In this document: piece after piece, positions 13,055-26,222 of the stretch
Layout: each line of letters opens with the position of its first letter
Numbering within the stretch: position 1 is the first letter of the stretch
Assembly (NCBI RefSeq): GCF_001638985.1
Contig: NW_017265148.1
Coordinates: 62,001-126,000 of the forward strand
Direction: 5' to 3'
Source: Phycomyces blakesleeanus NRRL 1555(-)
Taxonomy: Eukaryota > Mucoromycota > Mucoromycetes > Mucorales > Phycomycetaceae
Length of the DNA stretch: 64,000 nucleotides
Made by a program: the position numbers and the translations under genes
The notes under the pieces: model-generated
The model's input: the letters and a program-made list of their open reading frames with translations, nothing else
What the model was told of the DNA's origin: nothing
Databases searched by the model: none

Positions 13055-14084
13055 ATGTCTGGGACTTTGTTAGAAGAATCCGGCGCCAGCATCAAATCAT
13101 TGACTGACCCTCCAAAAATTGAATTAAGGGAACCGTGCAAGGATATTTTGAATCTTATTTCCAAATCTTCTGCTTCAGCAACATGCATAAAGTCTCAAAT
13201 AAGGTCTTTTATTGGAACTAATAATTCTCTGGATGAATCTGAATATGCTGACTATTACTTTGCGGAATCTACACTTCATCATTTGTAAGTATCTATATAT
13301 CATAATAAAAAAGAAAGGCATTGTCATTATTTTGATAGTTAATTAGTTAATTAGCTAATTAACCTAATATCTCTATCTAAATAGCTTGCAAATGATGACC
13401 AGCCCAAGAAACCCAATTCTATTCCCAATGAAAGAGAGGACAGCTGCTCCAATTACAACAATATACCTGTTACATGCAATGTTCTTAAGCTGTAATGACC
13501 TAGTATCTTTCCATTGGTAAATAAATTAGTTTGAAACAAATGAAAAGGTTGTCTTCTAAACACATATTAGGATTGAGCGGACAGCTGATATAACAGGAGC
13601 TGCAAAGTGGGATGGAATATGCTTTTCAATCAAAGATAAGCGCCTCACGCCCGTTTTGATTGAATTTTCTGGAGGGATTCACTTTAATAGTACCACAGAA
13701 AAAGAGCAAAGAGATGAAAGCAAAATGATACGAAATATGGTCAAGCTCTTGGAATATGCCAAATATGTCAAAAAGCACAAGTCTCCTGTTCCGCAGTTCT
13801 ACTGTCGTTTCTTCAGTAAGTTGATTGTGAACATACATACATACATATATATATATATATATGTATGGACATTCAAACCACAGCTAATATTTCTTTTAGA
13901 CAACCAGATTTTCTTTGAAGCCATATTTTTAGTTGACGAAGAAACTAGACTTGTAAAAAGAACTTTTTGCAAGATTCCCTGTCCGGTAACCCCACGCGAG
14001 CTAAAGATCTTTGCTGAAAACATTCCTGCTATGTTAAAATGGAAGCAGGCAATAATAAACTATGTGATCAAATCACAAAAGTGA
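13055..14084 (+). CDS. uncharacterised four-exon protein carried inside the inverted-repeat element
   Basis: Spliced as join(13055..13284, 13385..13516, 13571..13815, 13900..14084), giving 263 residues with an unbroken frame and good GTAAGT/GTAAAT donors. The first ATG lies about 70 bp from the outer inverted repeat once the nested Tc1 copy is removed. The centre reads AAKWDGICFSIKDKRLTPVL followed by IEFSGGIHFN, then a helical segment (SKMIRNMVKLLEYAKYVKK) and an alpha/beta stretch (FFEAIFLVDEETRLVKRTF). There is no signal peptide, membrane segment or zinc motif. I have the impression of a lineage-expanded Mucoromycota family, but I cannot name a function. The W-D-G...I-E-F-S pattern loosely resembles a PD-(D/E)XK nuclease core, which is speculation. 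It is not a transposase I recognise. Confidence 0.72.
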
Positions 14085-14411
14085 AGAATAAAAACCATAG
14101 AATTAAAGAAATAAAAGTGCTTATGTTCTTTTACTTTTACTGACTACCAACAACCGAGTCATTATTACTTTTTTTTTGTTTATTGTTTCAATATGTGTTC
14201 AAATGATCTTGCTTAAGTATAGAAATATTTTTCTTTTAATCTTTTGATTGCATTTTCTTCCACAGCCAAGGCTCCTCTGGCAGCTTATTCAAGTTTTACT
14301 GATACTAGAGTTTCGTTTGATTTTATATTCTAATTAATAAGAGCAATGGTTACATATACATATGCTTCTTGTTGTTCAGTTGGCTTACAGTTGAGAATCC
14401 TAAACATGTCG

Positions 14412-14453
14412 TGATGATTGATTGTTTTTACGCGTAAAAACAATCAATCATCA
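14412..14453. repeat. perfect 42-bp palindrome
   Basis: The left arm TGATGATTGATTGTTTTTACG is the exact complement of the right arm with no spacer (centre ACGCGT). It lies 330 bp downstream of the passenger gene. It could extrude as a cruciform, act as a dimer-binding site, or mark a short inverted duplication formed at a repair junction. Confidence 0.9.
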
Positions 14454-14554
14454 GAAGAATAATAATGTACATTGGTACCAATTAGTAAAAGTCAATTAAT
14501 TGAACAATGCCTATTAGGTACACATTACCTTTATCAAAGTACAGACTACAGAAG

Positions 14555-14894
14555 ACTCCCTGCATTCATATAAAGAAGTTTCACTCTTTATATGCAACGT
14601 TCGCATCCGGATGCCTTTTACAATGAAGCAAAAGGCCAGAGCCCAGAGCGTTAGCAGGGGGGACAATGTACCTTTTTGTTACTACATGTTGAAGTAATAA
14701 CTAAGTGCACATCGTTGTCTTCTACATCAAACTCCCTGCATTCATATAAAGAAGTTTCATTCTTTATATGCAACGTTCGCATCCGGATGCCTTTTACAAT
14801 GAAGCAAAAGGCCAGAGCCCAGAGCGTTAGCAGGGGGGACAATGTACCTTTTTGTTATTACATGTTGAAGTAATAACTAAGTGCACATCGTTGT
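14555..14894. repeat. 176-bp direct tandem duplication
   Basis: The unit begins ACTCCCTGCATTCATATAAA at 14555 and again at 14731. The second copy matches for about 164 bp, with only a few differences (for example CACTCTT against CATTCTT). The short frames in it are not convincing genes. It lies in the non-coding part of the larger inverted-repeat element. Confidence 0.88.
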
Positions 14895-15519
14895 TTGATG
14901 GTGTAGTCTAAAGGAACGCCATAATGGTGATAAGGGAATAACCATTACATATATTCGTTGTGACCGCAACGTCATCAAAACAGGCCCGGTCCGGCACAAC
15001 GATGTCTGAGCTGGCACTTTTTTTTTGCAGTTCGAAATGATTATTGTAGAAAATCACAGGATTTAATACTCTGGGTGCGTAACAAAGTTGCGTATGGACA
15101 ACTTCTTTGTTTTCTTATAGACAATTGGTATATGTGCTGTGTTTTTTAATACGCTTATATTCCCATAGAGGAAATTATGGCTAAAGTCCGTACCGCGTAT
15201 TAAGCTCCTCCGAGTCGGCTAGTACTCCTTTTCGGCGAAGTTATTTATTTTTACAAACTTTTGAAAGAAAAAAAACATATCGGTGTAGGCACAGGTCTAT
15301 ATCAAAAAAGGCGTTCTATATTCTGAGATCACCTCTTCACATTTTACCCTTTGAATACTAAAGAAAAATCTAAAAAGTCACGTGCCTAACTTGTTTACAT
15401 TTTTGTTAGTAAGACTGTGACGGAGGTCACTCTTGAGTTCATAAATCAGTACCTTATTTGGACGCCCCTTTATAATCACTCAAAATCCAATTTCAATAAA
15501 CTCAGTCTTCTTCCTGATA
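14895..15519. other. non-coding interior of the inverted-repeat element
   Basis: No gene is visible. It includes the sequence ACATATCGGTGTAGG at about 15276, shared with intergenic DNA near 10635, and a short hairpin GTGAC-GGAG-GTCAC at about 15417. Confidence 0.5.
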
Positions 15520-17023
15520 CAGGATTTCCACTCCAAAAGTTATATTTTTTTTTCAAACTATATATTTTGCAAAATCAAAACTTTCATTTTGTGCTCCGAC
15601 TATATATGAAAAAAATAAATTAATTAATGCGGATAGAAAGAAATTTAAAGCAAATTAATAAAGAGCATGAAGAATGCTAATATGTGCGATAAAATATTTA
15701 AAGAATGTCTACACTGTTTATTAAAAACAATATGAGAAAACATGCAATGTCAATATATTGTTATAAGAAAAGTATATAATGCTAAGTTTGTAATATGGTT
15801 TTGAGAACTGTCTTTATCTATTATCTTTTTCTATACTCAAATCCTCCAACATGAACCCCAATCAAATCGCTATCGTTAAGAGAAGAAAGAGAAATGGACC
15901 ACAAAAGGTTCTTCCGATCCACATCAAGAACATGATTGTGGAGAAATGTTATATAGAAGAGTCCATGACCCGAGCCGAAGCAGCCAGGGCATTTGGTGTC
16001 TCATAGGTATCGATTAACAACATCATCACCAAGTTCGAGAGGGATGCTACTGTAGAGCCCAAGAAGCGAGGCGGCTCGCGCGCGGAAAGTCTTAAGATAA
16101 CCGATGAGCATTCGAAGTTCATTCAAGACCTCTTGGACGAATGCTGCACCTTGACTCTTGGTCAAATGAGAGAGGAACTGTTTAGAAAATTTCCAGAGCT
16201 TCAAGAGCAGAACTTGAGTATCAGTGGCTTACATAAGCACATTATCAACAACATTGGGTTCACATTGAAGAGAACCAAGCCGGTCGAGGAAAAAAGAAAC
16301 GACCCGAAGACTATTGAGCTGAGAAAAGTATACGTAGACAGTATGCACACGAATGGTTTATCGTATAAAACCAATTGCATTTTTGTGGACGAAGCAGGCT
16401 TTAATGCAAACCTGATCAGAGGACAAGGGTGGTCCAAGAAAGGCGAGACCAGCATTGTGAAGACGAAGTCGAAAAGGGGACTAAACATCTCAATTCTTGC
16501 CGGTATTTCTTACCAAGGTGTTGAGAGTGTGCAGGCGAAGTTGACCCCTGGTGGCACGACAGGACCAATTTTCGTTGAATTTGTAAAGACGATTATGGAT
16601 TCGCTCGACCACAGTAATGCTGCCCCTCACAACTTCATTATGGATAATGCCTCGATCCATAGATCCCACCTTGTCACTGAATTGTTTGCTAATTCACGAC
16701 ACCACCTACACTTTCTCCCCCCATACTCTCCTTTCCTAAACCCGATTGAAGAGTGCTTCTCCAAACTCAAAACACTGGTCAAGAGAAAGCCCGGGTTGGT
16801 ATGTGGTCAATTCTTGGAGTATATTGCTGAGTGCTCCCGCCATATCGCTATGGAAAACTGCCAAGGCTGGGTTGATCATAGCATTAGCTTCTTCCCCCAA
16901 TGTACAAATAGCCAAAAATAAATTGATTTTTTTTTATATATAATCGAAGCATAAAATGAAAGTTTTGATTTTGCAAAATATATAGTTTGAAAAAAAAATA
17001 TAACTTTTGGAGTGGAAATCCTG
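15520..17023 (+). mobile_element. Tc1/mariner-type transposon, copy 2
   Basis: This is a 1504-bp element with the same ~95-bp inverted repeats as copy 1, flanked by TA at 15518-15519 and 17024-17025. It is in plus orientation, making an inverted pair with copy 1 around a 2.5-kb centre. The two copies differ at only a few bases in the coding part (for example VQEWS in copy 1 against GQGWS here). Confidence 0.93.
15851..16921 (+). pseudogene. Tc1-type DD34E transposase with in-frame UAG at codon 52 (copy 2)
   Basis: ATG is at 15851, internal UAG at 16004-16006 and the terminal stop at 16919-16921. The structure matches copy 1: an N-terminal helix-turn-helix interrupted by the UAG, then an intact catalytic region with FVDEAGF, IMDNASIH and LNPIEECFS. 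Downstream of the UAG the longest product from an ATG would lack the DNA-binding domain. No GT-AG intron of normal size removes the stop. Confidence 0.88.
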
Positions 17024-17178
17024 TATTACTAAATCAAATGGATTTTTTCTTACTCCGCATATGTTTTTTAGCAATATTGCAGATTTGCTTTATGTGACTG
17101 CGAATAAAAGTGCTGAAAAAAATATTACTAAATCGCGATTATTACTAAATCAAATATTACTAAATCGAGCTTTGACTG

Positions 17179-17793
17179 TAGTATGCCAACCAGATAACTC
17201 ATATTTCAATCATATTTAAGGTGTCTGAGCTTATCTTATTTGCATTATAAAGGTAAGAGCACCAGGCCTAACGATACTTAAGAAGTTATATATAATTATC
17301 TATAAAGAATAAAAAGAAAGAAAAAATATCGGTTGAGGTGTGCAAGATGTATTGCATGTCTATGCCAATTTGCATAGCTCAAATGAAGAGTGTTTGTGGG
17401 GATATTACCAAATACCAATTTTCTTAATGATTAAAGATTATAGGTTTTTATAAGTAAACATAGACAAACAATAAAGGGAAAGTTAAGGGTGCTAATTGTT
17501 ATTTATTTATTTTTACTTTGGCAGAAGCCAAGACTTTTTGTCATTTAATCAAGGAGTCTGTACATGACTGCAAAGAGGTTCTCTTGGTCTAGTAGATAAG
17601 AAGCTTTATTTTAGTCTAGAGTCTTTTTTTTTGGCTTATCAAGGTAGCAAACAAACCCAAAAAATGTTACGCCCAATACCAAGTGGCTTTCTTGATATAT
17701 ATAAAAGGTTTATATATAAGATTTTTTTAAATTATAAACATGCGTGAAGCTCCCCACCTTCACATACTTAAGTTTATTTCAATTTTAGACTGT
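17179..17793. other. intergenic region
   Basis: This is host DNA between the right end of the inverted-repeat element and the 3' end of the F-box gene. It is AT-rich with no coding exon. It has a diverged copy of the AAAAAATATCGG motif at 17314. Confidence 0.55.
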
Positions 17794-19736
17794 CTATTTT
17801 TCATGTTTAGTCTCAAGTAGAAGGTTTTTTACAGAACCGTATTTAAAAATAGCATAGCCATTAGAAAGTACATCCCTCCAGTTGTCTTTTGATGAAAACC
17901 GTATAGTATCGTGAATCTGATCCTTGGTATACTTTGGCTGAATATTTCTGGGGAAGTTATGGAAATATTCTCCAGCTTCCTTTGATTCTTCTTTGTTTAG
18001 CTTCCGTGCTTTTGATTGTTGGGCCATAAAAACGTTTGCTTGCATGTACCAAGAATACACCCAGGTATTTTCTGCAGAAACCTAAATATGATATCCAATT
18101 TGAGTTTATTTAGTTTAATCATTTGTTTTCTATTTTATGGAACGTAGAGATATCAATCAATACTTACATTTGATAAAGAAAAAGCAAACATGTTAATAGT
18201 ATCTTGATTGACGACGTTGGTGAATTGGATGCTTTCAATAAAAAGCGTTGTAAAGTGGGTTGATGACATATCAATGCAATAATATAAAGTAGCTCCCTGT
18301 TGAGATCCTTCTATATCTACGCATTTGAGCTCCATATTGGTAAGTTTCTTGCAAAAAATAGAGATAGACTTGAGAGTACTAGCAGAGATTGACATATTAC
18401 TGAGTGATAAATCGCACAATGCATTTTCAGTTGGGGGGATAGGCAAGTTCGGACTAGAATTAAGAACACCATCAGAAATACTAAAGGTCTTTAACAGCGG
18501 ATACTTCTCCAGAAGAACATCCAGATTGACTATAGCATCTTTAATGCAGATATTGAGATCAACTAGATGAGGATAGTATACGAGCTCAGGAATAAGGTCC
18601 AAGCACTGCACGATACCTGGACAGGATTTAATTTCGATTGTTTGCAATGTATTTGCAAATACGTTTGTTGATTTTATGATATTATTTGACGACATGCTGT
18701 CTCTCGATATTCCATCCACAGAAAGACATATGGCCTTGAGAGAAGTATTGAAAAGACGAAGTTGATTTACAAAATCAAGATATACTTGTTCTGAAGCCAT
18801 ATTGACACAGACATCAATGTTCTCCAATCGTTGAAAGGGAAATGAAAGCTGTTTGAATATATTTCCCGCTAGAGAAGTCTGCTCATCAATTGTAAACCGG
18901 GAGAAATCAAAAGTTTTAAGAGTACTGATGTTTGGATACTTAACAGCAAGGTAGTATAGCCATTCAATGGTAGCTTCCTCAACACAACATCCAAGAACTT
19001 TTAAACGAGGCGCTGGCTTTACATATTTGATCTTCAAAAGTTCGGCTGGTTTCATTTCATAAAGATGGACACTCAGCGACATGTATATCAATTCGGGTAG
19101 TTGATCATTAAGGAGTTCAAAATCGTTAAAGGTGCACTGAAGCGCTCTTTCATTGTACTGATCAGTGATGTGTAGTCGTCTCAACCGGGATAGATTAGAT
19201 CGTATTGAAACAAAGATGTTTGATAGTGAAGCGTAATCATGGCGTAGCACAGTAATTTTGAGGTTTGTGAGTGATTTTTCCCACAGATTCCACCCACAAC
19301 AATTGATAAGCTGGTATCGTTCAACAATCGCATTGTTCCACTTGAAGACTTGTACACACGGAAGGTTTTTCTGGAGGGCGAGAAGCTGCCTATCACGTAG
19401 ACAGATATTCCTACCGATGTTGAGCATTCGAGTTTTGTGACAATATTTCCGAAGTAGGTTGTTTTCTGGATTGGTTGCATACACCAGCTCATTAACATTG
19501 CAATAGCTTTTAACAGATATTGTTTCAAAAAGAGATTCCTGGGAAGCTAGCAACCAAGACTTGCACACAAGGCAACATTGAACTTTATCTCTGGGTTGAA
19601 GAAAATTTGCAATAAGAAAGGTAATTTCGTAAGGTAATTCTGATGCCAACATGATGGAAACTGATTCTGGACTTCTTTTTCTTGGACTTTCTTTCTTTAT
19701 AATAATTTTTCCAACAGAAAGAGAAAGATAAAACAT
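17794..19736 (-). CDS. F-box protein with LRR-like solenoid
   Basis: Spliced as complement(join(17794..18081, 18168..19736)), 618 residues. The F-box is at residues 29-75 (LASELPYEITFLIANFL, then DKVQCCLVCKSWLLAS). It is followed by about 450 residues with irregular leucine-rich, repeat-like segments (LRRLHITDQ, LEKYPLLKTFSISDG, LTNMELKCVDIEG). The short second exon is a basic, Lys-rich C-terminal tail. F-box proteins bring substrates to SCF ubiquitin ligases through Skp1; the LRR part would choose the substrate, which is unknown here. Two starts are possible, Met1 at 19736 or Met29 at 19652; the latter puts the F-box at the very N-terminus, as is common in this family. Mucoromycota have many such paralogues, so a specific orthologue cannot be given. 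Confidence 0.88.
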
Positions 19737-20532
19737 GAAATAGCTTTGGGAGGATGCATATTATACCCTGGGTTAGACAAGGTTTATATTAACAAGATAA
19801 AGATGGCCCGAGAAGTGATAGCTCAAACGACACAAATAGCACGATAGACTTATTTAGAAGACTTTCGAGCCTAAATACGGAACATGTTTTTTTTTTATAA
19901 AAAAAAACTGTAAAAAAATGACCTTGTAAGAGAAAGAAAGAATATTTTGAATAGCTATGTACAGTATTTGATTTTAATTGCTATTAGCACTCTGTGTAAG
20001 AAACGTCTTTATCTGATTTTATTACTTTGTTTTATAAGGAGCTATATTTTTTACTCAAAATAATGTGTGTGTATACGATGCTATAGTTTGTTAATAATTC
20101 TTGTTGAAAGCTATAAATCGGATAATTGTTTACGGTAGTGAAAGCAAAAATAAAAATATTTGGCTGATTATCTTTTCAGAGCATTATATCACTTGGGCAT
20201 AGAACCTTACTAAAACACAGCCTCATTACAATATACTCCATGTCTATATTCGTATATCTGTACTATCTCAAATTTGGCTGTTCGAGCTATCTGTATCGCC
20301 TGAGCTATCGCTCTGTGAGCATGTTATGAGTATAGCAAACCTTAAACTCAAAGCCTTATATGCTTCCCGCAAAATATAACCCAAGCAAGGGGTTGCTAAA
20401 CCCTTTTAAAAGAAGACTACGACACTAGTGGTATACAATGTTTCCCAGGTGTAATTATCGAAAAATCGCTTTGATGTAATATTCTATGTTAGTATCGAAT
20501 ATGAAATAAATCGAATCTATACATTTAATGAA
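19737..20532. other. intergenic region upstream of the F-box gene
   Basis: AT-rich DNA with no exon or RNA gene that I can recognise. It would contain the F-box gene promoter. Confidence 0.55.
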
Positions 20533-20840
20533 GGGGGTACACAGCCAGATTGATCGATCAAATTCTTGTGTGAATCTTAGCCAATGATATCAATTTGTAC
20601 TTGAGGACACCAAAAGACAAAAGTACAAAATTCGTATAAAATTCATAGATCTTTATAGAATTTATAGAATAAGCTTTTGCACATCCTGATTTCTTCCTTG
20701 AACCTATATGCACTTAGACTCTCGAAGAAGCCAAGTGTTTTTTCCTTTGACTCAAGATCTGGCAATAAATTGTCGACCTTGTGTATGCATTTATTGGCTT
20801 TAAGTGTTTGTTCAAGTTCATTCACAGCAGCTACCGGTAC
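20533..20840. mobile_element. truncated copy of the GGGTACTCAGCC element
   Basis: The left end GGGGGTACACAGCCAGATTG and the following 300 bp match the left 300 bp of the element at 50784..52357, with scattered differences. There is no right end, so this is a fragment. On the minus strand (20643..20825) it encodes the C-terminal part of the same unknown protein (VNELEQTLKANK, LESKEKTLGFFESL), showing that the gene belongs to the repeat family. Confidence 0.8.
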
Positions 20841-21848
20841 TAAAGCAATCAAATTACTTCATTATCATAAACATTTTCTCATTATAATGTATCGTTTTCA
20901 TGACTCTCTTCCTAATTAAATAAGACTAGTGATAATAATGTACCTATGTTGGATTAATAGTATGAGCTATATATGTATTTTTCATTTTTCAACTTTTATT
21001 TATATTAAAGATTAATCTTCTCAATTACACTATCTACCTTTTACTTCAATTACCATTAGTATTATGTATAGATATCCAAAGATATCTTTTAACTAAAAAT
21101 ATATAGACTATTTGAAAATACAATATTGGTTCACCAAGAAACCCTTTTCTCCTTGTTTTTCTTATTAGAAAAGAAGGTATATATAAATGCATAAAAACAT
21201 ACAAATATACAAGCTGCAATCGGCAAAGGGAAAGTGAGAGAGGAGGAAAGAGAAAGGGACAATGAAAATGAAAAGTAAATTCAACTTTATCTATGAACAA
21301 AGGTTTTATATATCAACTGAATAACTATGGCTAAATATCCGTTTGCTTATGTTTCCGGTTAACCTTAGATCTCGTTTATTGCTGGTGTATAACCAGAATT
21401 GAATTCTTTCTATGTCTATAGATAAATTACCAAAATGGATGAGTGCTATGCGCTTATAAGTTTTATATATATAAATATCGTTTTTACTAGATTTCGAGGC
21501 TTTTTTTTTTAAAAAAAAAAAGAAAAAAGAAAGAAACTCTACTAGTTTTAAGCGCTACGATATTACGCTTCAAGATAACAGCAGCAATTACAGCACTTAG
21601 GTACTTAGATACTTTGTATTGTTTCTTTAAGATACGTATGTTTATGTGTGTGTGTGTTTTTTTAGAGTTTCTTTTATATTTGTACAGCTATCCAAAAGTA
21701 AAAATAAAATAAAGATAGATAGATAGATAGATAAAGATAGATATTTAGATAGATAGATGGGTGCATAGATAAAGATAAATGGATAAAGAAGTGTTCGAGA
21801 AAGATAACTTATGAACTAACTTATTACATTACTCTTCTCCAAAATTGT
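20841..21848. other. intergenic region 3' of RVB1
   Basis: AT-rich DNA with (GATA)n microsatellite at about 21712-21790 and A/T homopolymers near 21500. No gene is seen. Confidence 0.6.
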
Positions 21849-23994
<2,146 letters not shown>

Positions 23995-24591
23995 TATTTG
24001 TCTTGAATGATTTGATGTATTTATCTATGAATATGTATATATATATATATTTATTTATATATATGTATGTATGTATGCGTGTGTGTAGCGTGTTCGTCTG
24101 CGTGTTCGTCTGCGTGAACGTCTGCGTGAATATCTCTGTATATATTAAATATAAATATAAATATAAATATAAATATAAATATATTATATATTATATTATA
24201 TATAAGAGGGGATGGAAAAATAAAATAAAAAGCTTATAATCCAACAAAAAACAATAAATTATGGCTGGAGACGAATACTTTTTTTTTTTGAAAGAATGCG
24301 TATAGTGAAAAAAATATCAGGGTCGTCATAGTGGACTGCTTTTATAAACTGCTAGCGGAGAATAGACTTTATAGGGAAAAAAAAGAAAAGCGATTCAAAT
24401 ATATATATATATATTTTTTGCATTGATATCACTAACAATGACGGAATATGATCGCAAAAAGAAAATGTGCATACACACAGATATGTACATATATAAATAA
24501 TATGTCCCTTTAACTTGTCCTTTTCAACTTGCTCTTTTCTTTATCAACCTATCACTTTATTCATATTTAAGTCATTTTCTCTTATTTGGTA
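23995..24591. promoter_or_regulatory. shared divergent promoter region of RVB1 and reticulon
   Basis: About 600 bp separates the two start codons. It contains tandem AAATAT repeats at 24140-24200, a GCGTGTTCGTCT-type minisatellite at about 24080-24130 and T-rich stretches close to the reticulon ATG. No factor-binding site is assigned. Confidence 0.5.
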
Positions 24592-25079
24592 ATGGAAAGA
24601 TCATTTGCTTCTCACCCGTCAGCCGGCAGAAACACCAGAACGTTTTCGGGCCAACCCCACTCTGCAAACTATGGATTTTCCGGAAGCCCAGTTCCCTCAG
24701 TATCGCATTATGGAAAGACAGGTTAGAATATATACTTGGATGTATACAGTCTTCAATTGGTAGTCTATTGCTAATATCAGAAAGTTTCTTTGGTTCTTGA
24801 CTGTTCTGTAATTATGTTAATTAGGGACTCACCACAATGATGTGACAAGACGTATTGAGAGAGAAGTTTGGCATATACTTCAATGGAACAACCCTGTCAG
24901 ATCAGGAGCTTATCTTGGCTTGATTCTTGGCACCCTGGTTTTGATTGGATCCTACTCTCCACTTCAGATTTGTTCTGCTATCTTGACTGTATTGGTGGGA
25001 TTAAACCTGCTCTATGTATCTCTCACCACCCAGACTCACCGGGTTTTTTCCAACGATGACATTGATTATACTTCAAGGT

Positions 25080-25110
<31 letters not shown>

Positions 25111-25773
25111 CATTTTAGTTTTAAGATATTGTAGAATCTTGATTCGTAGTATTAATTAAGAAACCTGTCTATTTACTTTGTTGATTCTTAACAAAAAACA
25201 AAACTTAGAGATGTACTTGCCAAGGAACCAATTGAGATTGATAGATCTCAGGTGAGACACTATACTAATCTTCTAGTCGATGTTACCGAGACCGTTGTTC
25301 ATGCACTTTCTCGCATTGTCCTAATTGAAGATAGCACTACAAGCCTCAAGGTAAAGAAAACAGAGTGTAGAAAGTGAATCAAATCAAATCAAATTAAAGA
25401 AAAAGAAGAAGAAAAAATTGCGAGAAAGCTAAATTATTATTCTAAACTCATACTTTAGTGGTTGGCTATATCCTACTTGACTTGGGTGATTTCTGGTCAT
25501 GTTTCTAGCCGTGTCTTGGCCATCATGTTTGTCATTTCTGCCTTTTCTTTCCCTCGTCTGTACATGTCCAACAAAGACGTGCTAGATGCTCGCATTAACC
25601 AAGGAGAGACATTGCTAAAGCAAAGCATCAACCAATCCCAGGCTGCTGCCACAGAAAGTGTTCACAACGTGGTTGACAAGGCTAAACACATTGTAGGCTT
25701 GGTAAATGAGCCTGACACAACCAAGACAGATCTAAAGAACACAAAAAGACATACTACTGTAGTCGCAAAATAA
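24592..25773 (+). CDS. reticulon-family ER membrane-shaping protein
   Basis: Spliced as join(24592..24721, 24825..25077, 25209..25350, 25459..25773), 279 residues. After a Ser-rich N-terminus, the reticulon homology domain spans about residues 50-225. It starts with the family signature VWHILQWNNPVRSG, then a long hydrophobic hairpin (YLGLILGTLVLIGSY and ICSAILTVLVGLNLLYV). A hydrophilic loop of about 65 residues follows, then a second hairpin (WLAISYLTWVISGHV, LAIMFVISAFSFP). Reticulons wedge into the outer leaflet to curve tubular ER and also affect nuclear pore insertion. The C-terminal tail is polar with Gln/Asn and amphipathic character. The conserved introns restore a continuous frame. 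Confidence 0.93.
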
Positions 25774-26222
25774 TAGTCGTCTAGACTTTTAAAAAAAATT
25801 CATTCATCAGCAGAATGTAATAATTATGGGACTTTGAAGATTGTATATTTTATCTACAGATCAATTAAACTTAATAATTTCTAATACATATTTTACACAT
25901 GTATTTTTTGTATACTTTATAAATCGATCAAAATAAAATGCACTTCTTTATCCTTAAAAGAAATAAACATGTATATATAATATACCTTCATGCCTAACCT
26001 TTCTTCCTATTTTTTGTTACATTTCCTGAGCACTATTTATTAATTTTCACGCTATAAGCCCGAATTGTATTGATGCAAAAAGGTTATATGTTTTTATTTT
26101 TTCATGTGTGAGTGTGGAAATTGCTAAAGAAGAAATACAAAATTGCAAAAGAAAGAAACGAATAAAGAGAAAACTAAAGAAAGCAATATATAAAGGTGAG
26201 GAAATAAGAAGGTGAAATCCAG
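25774..26222. other. convergent intergenic region
   Basis: 3' flanks of reticulon and SmF. AT-rich, with AATAAA-like signals (for example near 25931 and 26161). No gene is seen. Confidence 0.6.

Larger units (their letters stand above)
11484..17178. mobile_element. large inverted-repeat element with internal passenger gene and two nested Tc1-type copies
   Basis: The ends are perfect inverted repeats of 24 bp starting CAGTCAAAGCTCGATTTAGT, at 11484-11507 and 17155-17178, each flanked by TA (11482-11483 and 17179-17180). That is the target-site duplication of the Tc1/mariner/pogo superfamily. The right end also carries three further ATTACTAAATC subterminal repeats between 17025 and 17160. Removing the two inner transposons leaves about 2.7 kb that encodes one spliced gene (13055..14084) but no transposase. 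This suggests a non-autonomous unit that has acquired or is built around a cellular-type gene. The alternative is that the matching ends are remnants of two separate insertions of the same MITE family. The perfect TA flanks at both outer ends favour one unit. Confidence 0.6.

Noticed and set aside
15851..16921. Alternative genetic code in which UAG is sense
   Set aside because: Host genes here end normally, including with UAG (PPR and ELMO genes), so recoding is not general.
11537..17023. Bacterial-style composite transposon in which the inverted Tc1 pair moves the central gene
   Set aside because: Each Tc1 copy has its own TA duplication with matching flanks, so they look like separate insertions. 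The outer CAGTCAAAG ends explain the unit better.
24080..24200. Tandem GCGTGTTCGTCT and AAATAT repeats as a CRISPR or centromere-like array
   Set aside because: Few short units without unique spacers; an ordinary minisatellite between divergent promoters.
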